Counted from the first letter of the stretch, positions 9,790 to 22,232 are shown. The stretch: DNA of 64,000 nt from Gamsiella multidivaricata (GCF_025024155.1 NW_026251815.1:1-64000), one strand, 5' to 3'. Numbers and translations: made by a program. Notes: generated by a model not told the origin, from the letters alone.

Positions 9790-12357
9790 ATGAACTCGGC
9801 TGTGCAAATTATCACAGAGGCTGCAAAGTCCTCAAACATCCTCAATCTCATTCTCAGGAGCTTTGACCGCGCCCATGCGCCAAAGACCGCGCTCGGCCTC
9901 TATGTGCTCTACATGTTGATCAAGTATCGCGACAATTCCATCGGCACCCGTCGCACCAACTTGCCCGGACCCAAGGGTCTGCCGCTCATCGGCAACTTCT
10001 TCCTCGTGGCTTTCACACCCATGAACAGGATCTCACACCTGCATGATCGCATGCAAGAAATCTACGGCAACACCTGGACCCTCTCCATGACAGGACTCGG
10101 TCGAACCATCATGGTGAACGATCCCGCCTGCCTCGAGCACGTTCTCAAGACCAACTTCTGGGCATATGAGAAAGGACCCATCCTGCGCGAGTCCATGGAG
10201 GATCTTCTCGGTCAGGGCATCTTCGGAGCCGATGGCGAGGTAAGCCGCGTTGATTCTGCACGATTGCACCCTTGTTTTTTTGTTGTTGTTTTTTGCTCAA
10301 TTGCACCGCGTTGCTGTTAACTATCCGTGTCCGGAACTGCATCGGTGTATTGAATTGTGACCTGATTATGGCAGGGATTAATCTAACCGCGTTGTTGGTT
10401 TAATAGCATTGGAAGTGGCAACGCAAGATGGCCAGCCATATCTTCAATGTCAAGGCTTTCAGAGGTAAGTCCCGTTCGAGATGAAGGAACTGAATCGCTT
10501 TGCAGATGATGAGTTTTATTGACATTGCGATGGCGCTCGGTGAAACTGAATCTAGACTACACCAGCAACGTGTTTGTGCAAGAGTCGAACATTGTTGCCA
10601 ACTACTTGGACACGATTGCCGAGAAGGGCACAACAGTCGATATCCAAGACATCCTGCTTAAGTTCACTCTGGACAGCTTCGGCCAGTAAGTGCATCCGAA
10701 TGATCCTTTCGATGAGACTAACTTTGGCTCATGTCCGAGTCGACCTGCGAACACTGAGAGCACTTGCAGAAACTTGACATTGCTCTCAAAGCAATGTTTG
10801 AGTCTGTTTGGTGGCATAAAAGCACCCATTTAGCGTATATACACAGCGCAATCTTGAGTGGCACATGTTCCTCGCGCTTATCTTTCTAACCTCGGTGTAC
10901 TCTTATGCTATCAACCCTATAGGGTCTCCTTTGGACAGTCGTTTGGATGCCTCGATGATCCGGAAAAGGAAGTCGAATTTGCAGCGGCCTTCGATCGTCT
11001 GAACGCAACGGTCAGCTCGCGCCTCTTCCTCGGTCCCTGGAAGCTGATCGAGTGGCTGACGGGCACCGATAAGAAGGTTGCCAAGGATAATAAGATCGTC
11101 GTCGACTTTGCGCTCGACATCATCCGTAGCCGTCGCGCCAATGGCTACCACAAGCCCCAGAAGGATCTCTTGCAGCTCTTCATCGACCTCAAAGATGAGA
11201 ACGGCGAGATCCTCTCGGATGACATCCTCAAGGACAGCATCCTCAACTTCATCATCGCTGGCCGTGATACGACTGCTCAGGCACTTTCCTGGATGTTCTA
11301 CCTGATGCATCGCTCTTCCACTGACAAAAACATTGTCCACAAGCTCCGTCAGGAGATCAAGGACGTTCTCGGGGACGACCTGCCCACATACGAGTCTTCA
11401 AAGAAGATGAAGTATGCCGAAGCATGGTAAGTTGGAACACGTTTATCACATGAGGCTGATGGACGATCGGCTGTGCATTATAACGATATTAATATTCATT
11501 ATGCATTTCTACAATGCCACCTCTTACTGGCGTCTTGTCTACTCTCTCCGGATGAATTGTTCGCCGTCGAACTAGCCTATATGAAGGTATTCTTCGCTTG
11601 TTTCAATGTGACACGGACAAAAAAAAAAGTAATAGATATAGCTGCTGACATCAAGATTGCCTGTGTGGTTCTCTTTGTAATTGTAGCATTGCGTCTGTAC
11701 CCAAGTGTGCCGCGCAACCTCAAGGTGTGCGTTGAGGATGATGTCTTGCCAAGTAAGTGCGCCTCATTGAGTTGTATTGGACCGAGTGTGTTTCATGGTT
11801 GCTGACCACAGTTATGTTGCATTTTAGATGGCGTTGAGATCAAGAAGGGCGAGTTCTACCAGTGGTCCCCATGGACTATGGGGTAAGCGCATTTGACATG
11901 ACTAGATAAGCCAGTCAAGAAAGCAGTGCCCAAAGTACTGACTTTTATTTTGTCTCTTCGTATTTCAACGGTACTAGCCGTGACACTGCTATCTGGGGCC
12001 CCGATGCCAAGGAATTCAAGCCTGAGCGCTGGTTCGAGGGCGAAAAGGCCTCGCCCACAAAATTCCCTGCTTTCCACGCCGGTCCTCGCACTTGTAAGTT
12101 GATGAATTGGTTTACTCCTATTCCGGCTCCTACTGGTTCAGCACTAACGTCCTATGTTCGTAATATAAATAGGCTTGGGGCAGCAATTTGCTACGATTGA
12201 GGCCATCACTATTATGTCGCTAGTGTTCAAGCGATTCGAATTTGAGTTGGTTGACCCTGACCACGAGCCAGGATATGGTGCTGGTCTCACCTTGCCTATC
12301 GCCAAAGGCCTGCCCGTTCGCGTTCGCCGCCTTGACCAGAACACTGTTAGCGTCTAG
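9790..12357 (+). CDS. cytochrome P450, tandem copy 2
   Basis: Paralog of the P450 at 6445, same predicted reaction class. Nine exons: 9790-10239, 10407-10464, 10556-10685, 10923-11426, 11576-11586, 11687-11752, 11828-11882, 11978-12093, 12173-12357; total again 524 aa. Motifs match: [12 protein letters not shown] hinge, [12 protein letters not shown] after the 11-nt exon, K-P-E-R-W, and [12 protein letters not shown]. Relative to copy 1 it has an extra intron near residue 150, one after its M-G near residue 425, a retained coding stretch where copy 1 has its intron before A-G-R-D-T-T, and an intron in the heme Cys codon displaced by one base. The duplication is therefore not very recent. Confidence 0.93.
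11576..11586 (+). other. 11-nt microexon in P450 gene 2
   Basis: Flanked by a CTAG acceptor and a GTATTC donor. It encodes the Leu-Tyr-Glu link to the K-helix exactly as in copy 1 (7977-7987). Confidence 0.85.
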
Positions 12358-13075
12358 ATTGTCTAAGGAAGATATGCCATGCCCCATACGTGAAATGACT
12401 CAACCAATACAACTACATATGTATAACTTCTGGACCAATCAGCCTATACCCATGCAGCAATGACAGCAGCGCAACGCGAAAAAACAACAACCTGTAATAA
12501 GAAAAACAGTTTTAATAGATCAATCAACTTGCATATACAAAATCAGTTAGAAAATATTTTAATGGCCTGTCCTCTGTGTACTGTCCATGTAAATCCAAGA
12601 TTATCTCCTAGCCCTCCGAAATGCTTTGGATGTGAATGAAGGGGGCAAATATCCCGAAAGGGTCATGCCTAGATGTTCGTCGGTTCATTTTTTTTCACGC
12701 GTCCCCTTTCATCATCAAAAAAAAAAAAAAAAAACGCGAAGGAGCAGAGGGGTCAGGGGCTGGTCACCTACCTGTAGGAGTGAGGCGCAACAGAGGTTTA
12801 GTATGCAGCAACAATGTGATAGGGCAAAGGAGTAAAAGAGCATGGCAGGAGATGAAGTCCAACAGACCTCCTTGGAGGGGTACTGCCGGTGCAAGGAGAG
12901 AGTAGGGCGAAAGGGCCAAGGGGAACTGCATAACGAGACTAGTCTGACTATCAGACAGTGATGACTATAAAAACAGACTGGTGCACTCTTCAGTATTTTC
13001 ACGTCATCTTCATCCTAGACAACAGATCTCTCTATCTTTACACAAGAACATCGTATCAAAAACAATATTACAAAC
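12358..13075. other. intergenic, promoter of the small secreted protein
   Basis: 3' flank of P450 copy 2, then promoter sequence. Apart from a poly-A run near 12719-12734 I see no feature other than the TATA box noted separately. Confidence 0.55.
12966..12973 (+). promoter_or_regulatory. TATA box of the small secreted protein gene
   Basis: TATAAAAA about 105 nt before the ATG at 13076. A strong TATA box fits a regulated, highly expressed secreted-protein gene. Confidence 0.55.
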
Positions 13076-13431
13076 ATGAAGACCTTCACCGCCGTCGTCC
13101 TCGCTGCCATCGCTGCCGTCGCCATTGCTGCTCCTGGTAAAGGTTTCTTTCTTTTTAGATGATGCTGTCCCCCTTGAGCGAGTTGTGCTATCTAACACAT
13201 CTCTTCATTACCACCAATCCATCTCTAGTTGCCCAGCAAGATCCCGCCGCTCCTGTCACCGCTGATCCCATCCCTGTCAACACCCTGTGGCAGCAGTGCA
13301 CTGGTGCTGCCGAATCTGTCCGCAACAACTGCCTGGCTAGTAGCTCTGGCCTTAGCTCGACCTGCCAGACTACCTACAACAATGCCGTCGCCGCCTGCAA
13401 CTCGGCTCATCCCTCAAGTCTCTCTAAGTAA
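13076..13431 (+). CDS. small secreted cysteine-patterned protein
   Basis: Two exons, 13076-13136 and 13229-13431, give 87 aa. Residues 1-20 are a clear signal peptide (M-K-T-F-T-A-V-V-L-A-A-I-A-A-V-A-I-A-A-P), followed by an Ala/Pro-rich linker. The mature part has exactly four cysteines spaced C-x10-C-x10-C-x10-C, ending in a short Ser-rich tail. No transmembrane segment or GPI signal is visible. I do not recognise a named family. Size, export signal and even cysteine number resemble fungal small secreted proteins, which include effector-like and cell-surface proteins; no function can be assigned. Confidence 0.85.
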
Positions 13432-15035
13432 ACCTAGGAACCAGGGACGCGATAACGTTTTTCGAGGACCAGGACCACAAATTATATACGCTTGCAATAG
13501 TATAGAAGTAGCTCGTGGTCTCGAACCTTGCTTGGTCTACGCGAAGAACTTTGTATTAACCTAATTTACCAAGGCCAAATAAACGTCCTCTCTTCTGCCA
13601 TATGAAAACGTTGCCAACAACGCCAACAAACATACACTGCACTTTCGTATCTGGAGTCCACTTCCAAACAACGGATATTTCCCGCTCTGTTACTTTATTT
13701 CTTCCCCCTCGCAATGAAAGCAAATGACACGTTCATAATATTTTATTTCTCGCGCTATCTAGAGTCGATGTAAGGAAGTTTGTATATCGAGATAAATATG
13801 GGACATATTTAAACCCGCTGTCCCCGGTCCACTAAATAGGTGTCGGATGTATCCCGTCCCCTACGCTCTCTTGCCGGCTAATAGTCCAAGTACTTTCTAT
13901 CACGGACCATGAACCTGTTGACTTGCTTGGCCATGCCGCTGATTCTTCGATGGTATAATCTTCTTGATCATTCTTCTCTATGCTATGAATCCTTCCCCTT
14001 CCTCTCCGGTATCTATTTGAATTTCGTTCTGTTAAATATTAAGTAGAGAGTTTTTTTCTTTTCTTTACGAGCCGGGACTCCAAATGTAAGAAAGAACTTC
14101 TAGTCCTTCTCATTATCTACTGTCCGTTAATCCAAATGGCCTTTTGCCCCTAGCCGCTGCGCTTTTTCCTAACGATTCTTGAGACCATTCTTCATTACAG
14201 CACATCAAAGCTGCTCCTACTCCCCCATTGTCTCCCCCCTATTATCTTTTCATAATGGGGAAAGGCATGAAAAACAATCAAAGGCAGAGCGTTTTCGGGC
14301 ACCGGGAATAAGTCAGCTCTGTCTTTTTACATCCGTGACTGTGTAGCAAGTCGTTCTATCGCTCCTCTTCTACGGCCACGAACACTTGGGTATGCCCCTT
14401 CTATATCCTGAAGTTAATATTGCTACTCGATGGATGTCCATCATTCTCAGTGTCTGCTATCGTGTCCTTTGCAATCTTCATTTTATTTTATTTACGGTCG
14501 CAGTATTATCACCAGAAGAATTCCTTGCCTTGAGGATACTTCGGGTCCCCTACTTTCCTTTTTATGTCTGAGCTGTGGCTAGAAGACAGCGGATGTTGCA
14601 GATGGGGATGGTGTCGGTGGTGGTGCTGATTGATACATATTTGACCAGAGTTTAATGTACTTTATTTATTGTAGGGGTTCAGTTGATGTGGTGTGTAGAC
14701 CTACATCTCTTTCTCCCTCATTTTTTGCTCTATAGTATTCTAACAGCGAAGCCTCAGAGCCGTAATCCAGACGTGACGATGTCCAGGGCCTCACTCCTCT
14801 CCAGTCCTCTCTCTCTCCACTCCACAAACTGGTCGAATATCTCTATCGCCCTTTTTTTCAGTCGACCGACGATGTAAATGAGGCCGTTCGCTGTGTTCCT
14901 CATACTCCCCCCCACCAGTCCATTCGACTCTATGTTCATATTCAGAATAGTGGGAGCCGTGTTCCTGGTTACCTGGTGCGCCTTCAGGCGGGCTACCTCA
15001 GCTGTAGTCATCTGCGTGTTCCAAAAAACGCAGCA
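13432..15035. other. intergenic, 1.6 kb
   Basis: Mostly AT-rich sequence with no motif-bearing frame. An 85-codon minus frame at 15011-14754 lies over a CTCT-rich stretch and follows the stop of the tentative gene at 15036; it may be chance or an exon I cannot connect. Confidence 0.45.
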
Positions 15036-15399
15036 TTATACATGGTTTGTCTGTAGCACGACGCTGCGTTTCTGCGACCACTCTCTCCACCATGTTCCAT
15101 TCGTCTCCTTCACAGGTCCAGGTTCGAAAGGCCACTTTAACGGTTAGTGTTGCACACGGTAAAAGGCTGCGGTAGCCCAGGGGGGTCGTCGAAAGAGGAT
15201 GCCGCAAAACGACGACACTCACGCTGGAGTAAGTGATGAGCGGGGAGGCCAGACTAAAGAATTCCACATCGACCTGGGGATTGAATCGTACCAGTGGAGG
15301 GATACGTGTGGTCGTGAGGACGGTATTGGATACGCTACTACTGGCGCTTTTTTTTTTCTTCTAAAAAAAAAGTAAGAGAAAAGTTAGTAGCGACTCACC
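15036..15399 (-). CDS. tentative small gene, 5' end unresolved
   Basis: On the minus strand two coding blocks agree in phase with good splice signals: 15360-15223 (46 codons, containing I-P-P-L-V-R-F-N-P-Q-V-D-V-E-F-F) and 15134-15036 (33 codons with stop, containing F-E-P-G-P-V-K-E-T-N-G-T-W-W). The upstream intron is short with donor GTGAGT, a CTACTAAC branch site and a T-rich TTAG acceptor; the next has GTGAGT and a CACTAAC branch site. An exon ending at 15399 reads in phase but I found no in-frame ATG. No family is recognised. It could be a real gene with a missed first exon, or a decayed one. Confidence 0.35.
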
Positions 15400-16153
15400 G
15401 GCTTTGACAAGCTAGCACAGTAACATAAGAATACATAGTAGCCACTAGGTTTTAACGTTGATGGCGTTGAAATGGCGCCCAGATTACCAAGCACAGTATA
15501 ATGTGTGCTTCTATCAGAACGCGTGCTCGTGCGCGTTTATATTGGCGTGTGATGAAAAGCGCATCCATCCTGAAATCCTGTTCCTTGGTGGTAGCCTACA
15601 GAAATCAGCTCCAGTATAATCAACTGGTTAGACATCTGGCCTTTCGCAGGAAAAAAAAAAATTATTGATGTACTGCCTCATGTAAGAGTGATGACAAGCG
15701 TGTTATCTGGACTTGAGGTGTTGCTCCGTGGAGTTTGTTGGGGGTATGGAAGTGAAAAACAGACGTCGTCTCCAAGCGCCTTTTTTCAGCCAGTTGCTGA
15801 GAATGTCATTTAACAACAGAACCGTAGATGCTGCAATATTGATTAATGATCGTCTCGCTCTTCTTGTATTATTGGATATACACTGCGGAATAGAGTAGGA
15901 GAGAGTCAAAGCAAAAAAAAAAAAAAAAAAAAAACTACAAAAACGGAGGGTTCAAAGTTACAGCAAATGGGTTGGGCGATTGGATAATATGTACAAATAC
16001 AAAGTTTACAAAAGTTCTTACAGGTAGTTCCGACTAACATCTTCAACGCCTTCAACACCTCCAGCAAGGCCTCAACCACCACTTACATCAATGAGAAAAA
16101 AAAATATAAAAAACAGGAAAAAAAACACAAAGAACCAACGGTACAGAGGAGGA
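15400..16153. other. intergenic with poly-A tract
   Basis: AT-rich sequence with a 21-nt A-run at 15913-15933. Near 15610-15650 is a short tRNA-D-arm-like string without a T-arm. No gene is supported. Confidence 0.5.
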
Positions 16154-18658
16154 TTAACTATCACGACTAGGTGAAGAGTTCCGGGCCTTGGGGAGCGCAA
16201 AGGCCATCTTGATCGCGTTAAGGGTCTCTAACTTGGTGTTGTCCGGTGCAGTCGCGGTCAATAATGACGAGGTGGCCTTGATCCGTGCCTTGCTTTTGCT
16301 AAAGGTGAGACCCGAGGGTGATGCCGAGGTCAAACTGGAACCAGGTCCGTTCAAAATGTCTCCAAGTTCATCGAGTCCCTTGCCGGTCAGGAGCTTGCGC
16401 TTCTTCTTAATCTTGACCACGGTTGTTGGTGACTCTCCCTCAGCGGTCATAGTAGGAGTACTCACTGCCGTTTCTGACGCAGATGGTGTTGCTGAAGCTG
16501 CTTCAGATGTCGATGATGAGTTCGCCTTGGATGTGATAGCCGCCCCTGAAAACTCTGTGGACTTACTTGCGATAGAATAGCTCTTTGCCCCGGAATCATT
16601 GGTGACAGGCGCTGTTTCCGTCTCATTCGACTTCGACTTGCTCAGTGATGCGGCCTTGGTCTTTTTTGAAACTGGCTCCGCAGCAGGGCTGGCTGCCTTC
16701 CTGCCTCTGCTGCGGCCAATGACCTCGTCCGGCTCAAACTCAGAGTCCGAGGTATCATCCGCAGCTTTTCGTGACTTTCTGCTGGGTGCTTTCTTTGAGC
16801 GAGTGTTGGTTGAGGTGGACGGTGGATGAGCACTTTCCTCTGCTTCCCCGTCCACATCCATATCATCAGTCAAAGGTACGGCCTTATCGTTGTTGGCACC
16901 TTCTTCGTTTGACTCCACTGCCTCAGGTTCCTCCTTGTCTTGGTCGTCATCATCCGCCTCATCCATTTCAAGATCCTCGTCGTCGATTTCATCGTCGCTC
17001 TTGAGTTCGTAGCTAACCTGCTTCGTTGCTGCACTCCTCTTGGCTCGAGTTCTTGGCGCAGGCGGTGCTGCTTTTGGCGGCTCTGCTTCCTGGATCTCCA
17101 CCGCCTCATCCTCGTCCGAGTCGGATTCCGAAGCAACCGGTCTTTTTCTTCTGGGGGCAGCAGCACCACGACGTCGACTACGGCCAGCCTGAACATAGTT
17201 GAAAGCAATATTTGTAAGTCATTAAGGCAGGGATAGATAGATAGAATTGGCAGGAAATGTATGCAGCAATTTGAAACGTATTTATCAGTACAAACCTTCG
17301 GTTTCTTCTCTTCCTCCTCCATCTGCAACATGACCTCGACAAGTTTGGTCCGTAGCGCTTCAACCTTCTTCTGCAGTTTCTGCTTATCTGCTTCAAGTTT
17401 CTTGACACTTGAGCTGCTTGAATTACCCTCATTGGCACGATTGGTCTCCAGTATGGTCACCCGGCTTTGCAGAGTTGCGCATTGTTCCGTCAATTTATGC
17501 TTTTCCAAGACCCATTCCGGCGGCGTAGCCTTTTGCATCGTGAGAGTAGAGGCCTTGACCTTGAACGAAGCAATCTGGTCCAGGAACCCCCTCTTCTCCT
17601 TGTCCCAAGCTGACCTTTCGTGTGCAAAACTATTTCGCAGTCTGGCCTTGTCTTCTTCCCAGTCGAGCACCTGCTTGCCTCCGTTCTTGCTCACCAGAGA
17701 GAGTTTTTCCTATACCACGAAGCGCGCAATGTCGCACAACGAGTCAATTTATGCGCAAATTTCGAAGCATCTTACTGATATCCCGAGCAATATAGACAAG
17801 ACAGTACCTTGAAGGAGTTAATCTCAGCGACGAATTCCTGCTTCTCGCTGTTCCACTTTTGTCTCTCGTCAACCTGCGAGCTCTTCGCAGTGCTGGAGGC
17901 ATTGACTGCAGTAGCCAACTCGGCCCTCAGCTTGGCATTCGCCTCCTCGGAGCTGAACAGGTTTTGAACAGTTTCCTCTTGAGTGGCCTTCATATTTTTG
18001 ATTCTAAGCCAGGCATCCTTCAGCTGTACAGAGAGCTGCCTGGCCTCATCCTAAAAAGATTGAGCATGCAGTAAAGAGATAATTAGGTTTGAACCTGCAG
18101 CAGCAAGATGCGGATGCGTGGGAGTACTTGGATTTGCTAAAGACATCATGAGATACGTACATTGTCCTCGCCGTCTACTATTTGGGACCTGAGCTCATCT
18201 ATTTCTTGTTCCAGGATATCGCGCTCATCAACGATCGTTGCTATCAGTGAGAAATGATTCGTATAAGTAACTGATTGGAGCTATTGTGCCGCATCCTTGA
18301 ACAAAATGGGCGAGCCAAAAGTCTTACAGAGTTCAATCTCCAACTTCCGGGCCTTTTCTTTGAGACTCAGGACTTCTGTGGACATCATGCTGGCCTTCAG
18401 GCGGGCATCGGCCTCAAGATACTTCGCACGTTCCTCAAGCTGGGTAATCTTTTCCTTCAACCGCTCAACGGTTTCTGACTTCTCTTCGAGCTCGTCCTTC
18501 AGGTCCTGGACGGTCTTTGGTTCCTCATCATGAGTACCAGCCATGTCCGGGGTATTGGCTCTGTTAGTTGTCGAACTCCTTGTTGCCTTTATCGAGGGTG
18601 TGATGGAGTTCCGCTGAGCTTTCCGCGGGGACCGCCCTGAAGCAGCGACAGAGTTCAT
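16154..18658 (-). CDS. coiled-coil protein with acidic and basic C-terminal half
   Basis: Five exons: 18658-18328, 18240-18161, 18050-17808, 17709-17296, 17188-16154; 700 aa. The first half (about 40-355) is almost continuous heptad-type coiled coil rich in E, K, L and Q (for example D-L-K-D-E-L-E-E-K-S-E-T). The second half is low-complexity: a basic R-S-R-R-R-G patch at about 358, long D/E runs near 425-450, Ser/Thr/Ala-rich sequence, then a more ordered tail with K-K-K-R-K-L-L-T-G-K-G-L-D-E-L and L-N-A-I-K-M-A-F-A-L-P-K. The basic clusters suggest nuclear location. A structural or chromosome/spindle role is plausible but unproven. It is divergent from the HSP90 gene at 19534, with 875 nt between the two starts. 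Confidence 0.85.
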
Positions 18659-18758
18659 TTCAATCACTGCTTGCCTTGAGCGGATGGTATTTGATGTTGG
18701 AGGGGTTGAGAAAAAGGACGGCAGGCACTTGTTTTGTGAGGTTGATCAATGATGCTGC

Positions 18759-18790
<32 letters not shown>

Positions 18791-19533
18791 AAGCGGGAGG
18801 ACTGGTGTTCGTTGTTGCACATCCCCTTCGCGTGTGCCCCCCAACAGTCAAGGGGGAACGCGCGCTGTAGCGAAATGGGACATGGCCGCACGTGACAAGA
18901 CGGGAAGTTTCCGTCCCTGAAAAAAGCCAACATATCCAACCAGAAAAACGAGAGTTCCTCTTGGAAGGTCATGATGCTCTCGATGGTTGTTATCAAGAGG
19001 GATCAAGACACTAGTGACATGGAGCTCAGCTGTAACGGCGTGCATGTGCACAGTATTGCCGTGGCGCCTGTTCAGACAGGTATGGGAGGATGTATCACGG
19101 CGCCCAGGCACCCACTCGCGCCCATCTTATCCGTATCAGATATGAAATCTGCTTGATGAATCTAAAAGTCCACCAATCACTTCGTGCCACCGCTGTGGAT
19201 CCCAGGACGATACTTTGTGGGCATTGAAAGACGTATCACAGGCCAACACATCAAACCGTACACACACACACACATCAAAATCGTCCAACGGTTTCTCCAC
19301 AATCCGATCCTATATTAAGGTTCTCTTGTCCCGTCTGACTTTTCTTCTTCTTCTTTCTTGTTCTCATCATCACCACTCCACTCCTCATCCCTTCATCTCC
19401 TCATTCCTCACCATCGTCTTTTTCAACCCTACCTCTACCTCCTGTACTTTTTTCTTTTTGCTATTTCACTTGTCATTTTTATCTGTAAACCACCTCCTTT
19501 GTTTCTAAATAATAACTCACACCCCGTCCAGCC
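18659..19533. other. divergent promoter region with short CTG repeat
   Basis: Separates the coiled-coil gene (-) and the ER HSP90 gene (+). It contains a trinucleotide tract (about eight CTG units then GATGAT) at 18751-18790, a CACGTG palindrome near 18890, a CA repeat at 19260 and a CT-rich leader at 19340-19470 before the HSP90 ATG. Confidence 0.55.
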
Positions 19534-22232
19534 ATGAAAAAGTCCTTCCTCCTGCTCAGCATCCTCGCCGCCATCTCGGTCGTCGCAGCCGAGGCTCCCG
19601 GTGCCCAAGCCGCCTTTAACCAGCCCGGCGAGAAGGTCGCCATCCCCGATAGCTTTGCCTTCGATGGCAATGCCTCAGAACAGCCTGTGATCCAGGGCGA
19701 GAAGTACCAGTTCCAGGTACAGTGTTACTTTTCTCTTTCTGGCCAATTGACAGCAAAATGAGGTGCGTTCAATTGACGCGTCCTAACACCACTCCTTCGT
19801 CCCTCTCTTTTTCGTGCAGACGGAGGTATCACGTCTGATGAACATTGTCATCAACTCGCTCTACAAGACCCCCGAGATCTTCTTGCGCGAGTTGATTTCA
19901 AACGGATCGGATGCCCTGGACAAGATCCGCTTCCAGTCCTTGACGGATTCATCCGCACTCGAGACAAACCCCAACCTGAATGTCACCATCGCCATCAACA
20001 AGGATCAGCGCGTCGTCACTATCACAGATACTGGTATTGGTATGACTAAGGAGGATCTCCAGAAGAACTTGGGAACTATCGCGAAGGTAAGATTTCTGAC
20101 GATACATGCGATCAAAATGGTCACTGTGTGGGAAAATCAGTCATTCATTTTTATATGTGAACTGGTCACTGTCAATCTAGTCCGGCACATCCGAATTCTT
20201 GGAGACCATGTCTGGGGACAAGGCCGATATGGACCTGATTGGAAAGTTCGGTGTCGGTTTCTACTCTGTCTTCTTGGTCGCTGACAAGGTCCGCGTCACC
20301 AGCAAGAACAACAATGACGACCAATACATCTGGGAGTCGACCGCCGTCAACGACTTCACGATCGCCAAAGACCCTGCCGGCAATACCCTCGGCCGTGGTA
20401 CTCAGATCGCCATCCACCTCAAGGAGGATCAAGATCAGTACCTTAAGGACGACCGCATCCAAGAGCTCGTCTCAAAGTACTCTGAATTCATCAACTTCCC
20501 CATCTATCTCCGCCGCACCAAGACCAAGACTGTCGAGCCTGCACCCGTCGCCGACAAGAAGACTGACGACTCTGAGGACGATGAGGTCGTGGTCGAAGAG
20601 GCTAAGGAGGAGACCAAGGAGAAGCCCGCACCTGTCACTATCTCGTACGAGGAAGACGATCTCATGAACTCGAACAAGCCCATCTGGATCCGCGACCCTA
20701 AGACCGTCACCGAGGCCGAGTACCAGGCCTTCTACCCCGTCTTGACACGTGAGCCTGATGCCAAGGCCATGGCATACTCCCATTTCAAGGCTGAGGGCGA
20801 TGTCGACTTCAGGGCTATCATCTATATTCCTAACAAGGCGCCTAAGGATCTCTTCCAGCGTGTCGACCAGGTCCAGTCGAACGTCAAACTCTATGTCAAG
20901 CGCGTCTTTATCACAGATGAGAGCCAGGATTTCTTGCCCCGCTGGCTCTCGTTCCTGAAGGTCGTCGTCGATGCTGAGGATGCACCCCTGAATGTGTCGC
21001 GTGAGACCGTCCAATCGAACAAGAGTATCAAGTCGATCAGCAAGCACTTGCTCAAGAAGATGTTTGATCTGCTCAAGCAGCTGTCCCAGGACGAGGAAAA
21101 GTACGCTGCCTTCATCAAGGAGTTCGGCACCAGCCTCAAATTGGGCGCTTTGGAGGACAAGTCGAATGTGAAGAAGATCTCGCGTCTCTTGCGCTACAAG
21201 TCCTCGGATTCGGACAAGTACACGTCGCTCGAGAATTATGTCGCGCGCATGAAGAAGGGTCAGAGAGATATCTTTTACTTTACGGGATCGAACGTTGACG
21301 AGATCAAGCAGTCGCCTTTTGTGGAGTCCCTCCTGGCGCGTGGATTCGAGGTCCTGTACATGGATGATCCCATCGACGAGATCGTCCTCTCTCACCTCAG
21401 CAACTTTGAGGGCAAGGCCTTCCAGAACGTCGCCAAGTCCGACCTGAAGTTGGGCGATGAGGACGAGTTGGCGACCGAGAAGGAGCTTGAGGAGAAGTTC
21501 TTGCCCCTGTTGGATTGGATGCACGCCTCCCTTATTAACGACGTTGAGAAGGTCCGTGTCTCCAAGCGTCTAACCACCTCACCCGCGGCCTTGGTCGCCA
21601 ACGACTATGGTTGGACTGCCAATATGGAGCGTCTGATGGAAGGTCAAGCGAAGCAGAACAAAGACCAGACGATGCACCAGTTCATCAAGAACCAGAAGAA
21701 GATCCTTGAGATCAACCCTGGCCACCCCCTGATTCTCGGTATGCTCGAGCGTGCCAGCAAGGATCCCAAGGCCTTTGAGGACGATAAGCACTTCCAGGAG
21801 ATGACCAAGGTCCTGTACGATATCACACTCGTCCGCAGTGGTTACAGCTTGAAGGAGGGCGTCAAGTCCTTTGCCGCGCGTGTTGAAAACATGTTGCGTC
21901 AGAACTTGGATGTCGATACCTCCGCTGAGGCCACTTTCGAGGCTCCCTTGGCCGAACCCCGCGATCAGGAGGAAGTCCAGGCCGAGATTGAGAAGCGTGA
22001 GGACATCTTGGAGGCCGACGAGATCAAGCCTGGTCATATGACGGCAGAGGAGCTGAACAAGATGTTGAAGGAATTCACAGATAGCACGAATCCGGCCTCG
22101 GCTGGCAGCGGTGAGGCAAAGAGGGTCGCTGTCAATGTCGAGGATATTGTCGCCAAGGCCGAGGAAGAGCTGGACTCTGAAGACGCCGGCGAGACCAAGG
22201 GAACCAAGGAGACTACCCATGACGAACTGTAA
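19534..22232 (+). CDS. ER-resident HSP90 (GRP94/endoplasmin type)
   Basis: ATP-dependent chaperone of the ER lumen that helps fold secreted and membrane proteins. Three exons, 19534-19716, 19820-20086, 20181-22232, give 833 aa. A cleavable signal peptide (about 1-19, [14 protein letters not shown]) precedes the GHKL ATPase domain with [24 protein letters not shown] and G-V-G-F-Y-S signatures. A charged D/E/K linker follows (about 275-305), then middle and C-terminal domains. The protein ends in T-H-D-E-L, an ER retrieval signal, so it is ER rather than cytosolic HSP90. Yeasts of the Saccharomyces lineage lack this gene; retention in an early-diverging fungus is expected. Confidence 0.96.

Noticed and set aside
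15605..15650. Possible tRNA (GGTTAGACATCTGG string)
   Set aside because: It resembles a D-arm only; a poly-A run follows where the anticodon and T-arms should be.
20472..21524. 350-codon open frame antisense to the ER HSP90 gene
   Set aside because: It mirrors the codon-biased coding strand of a clearly identified gene and has no motifs of its own.
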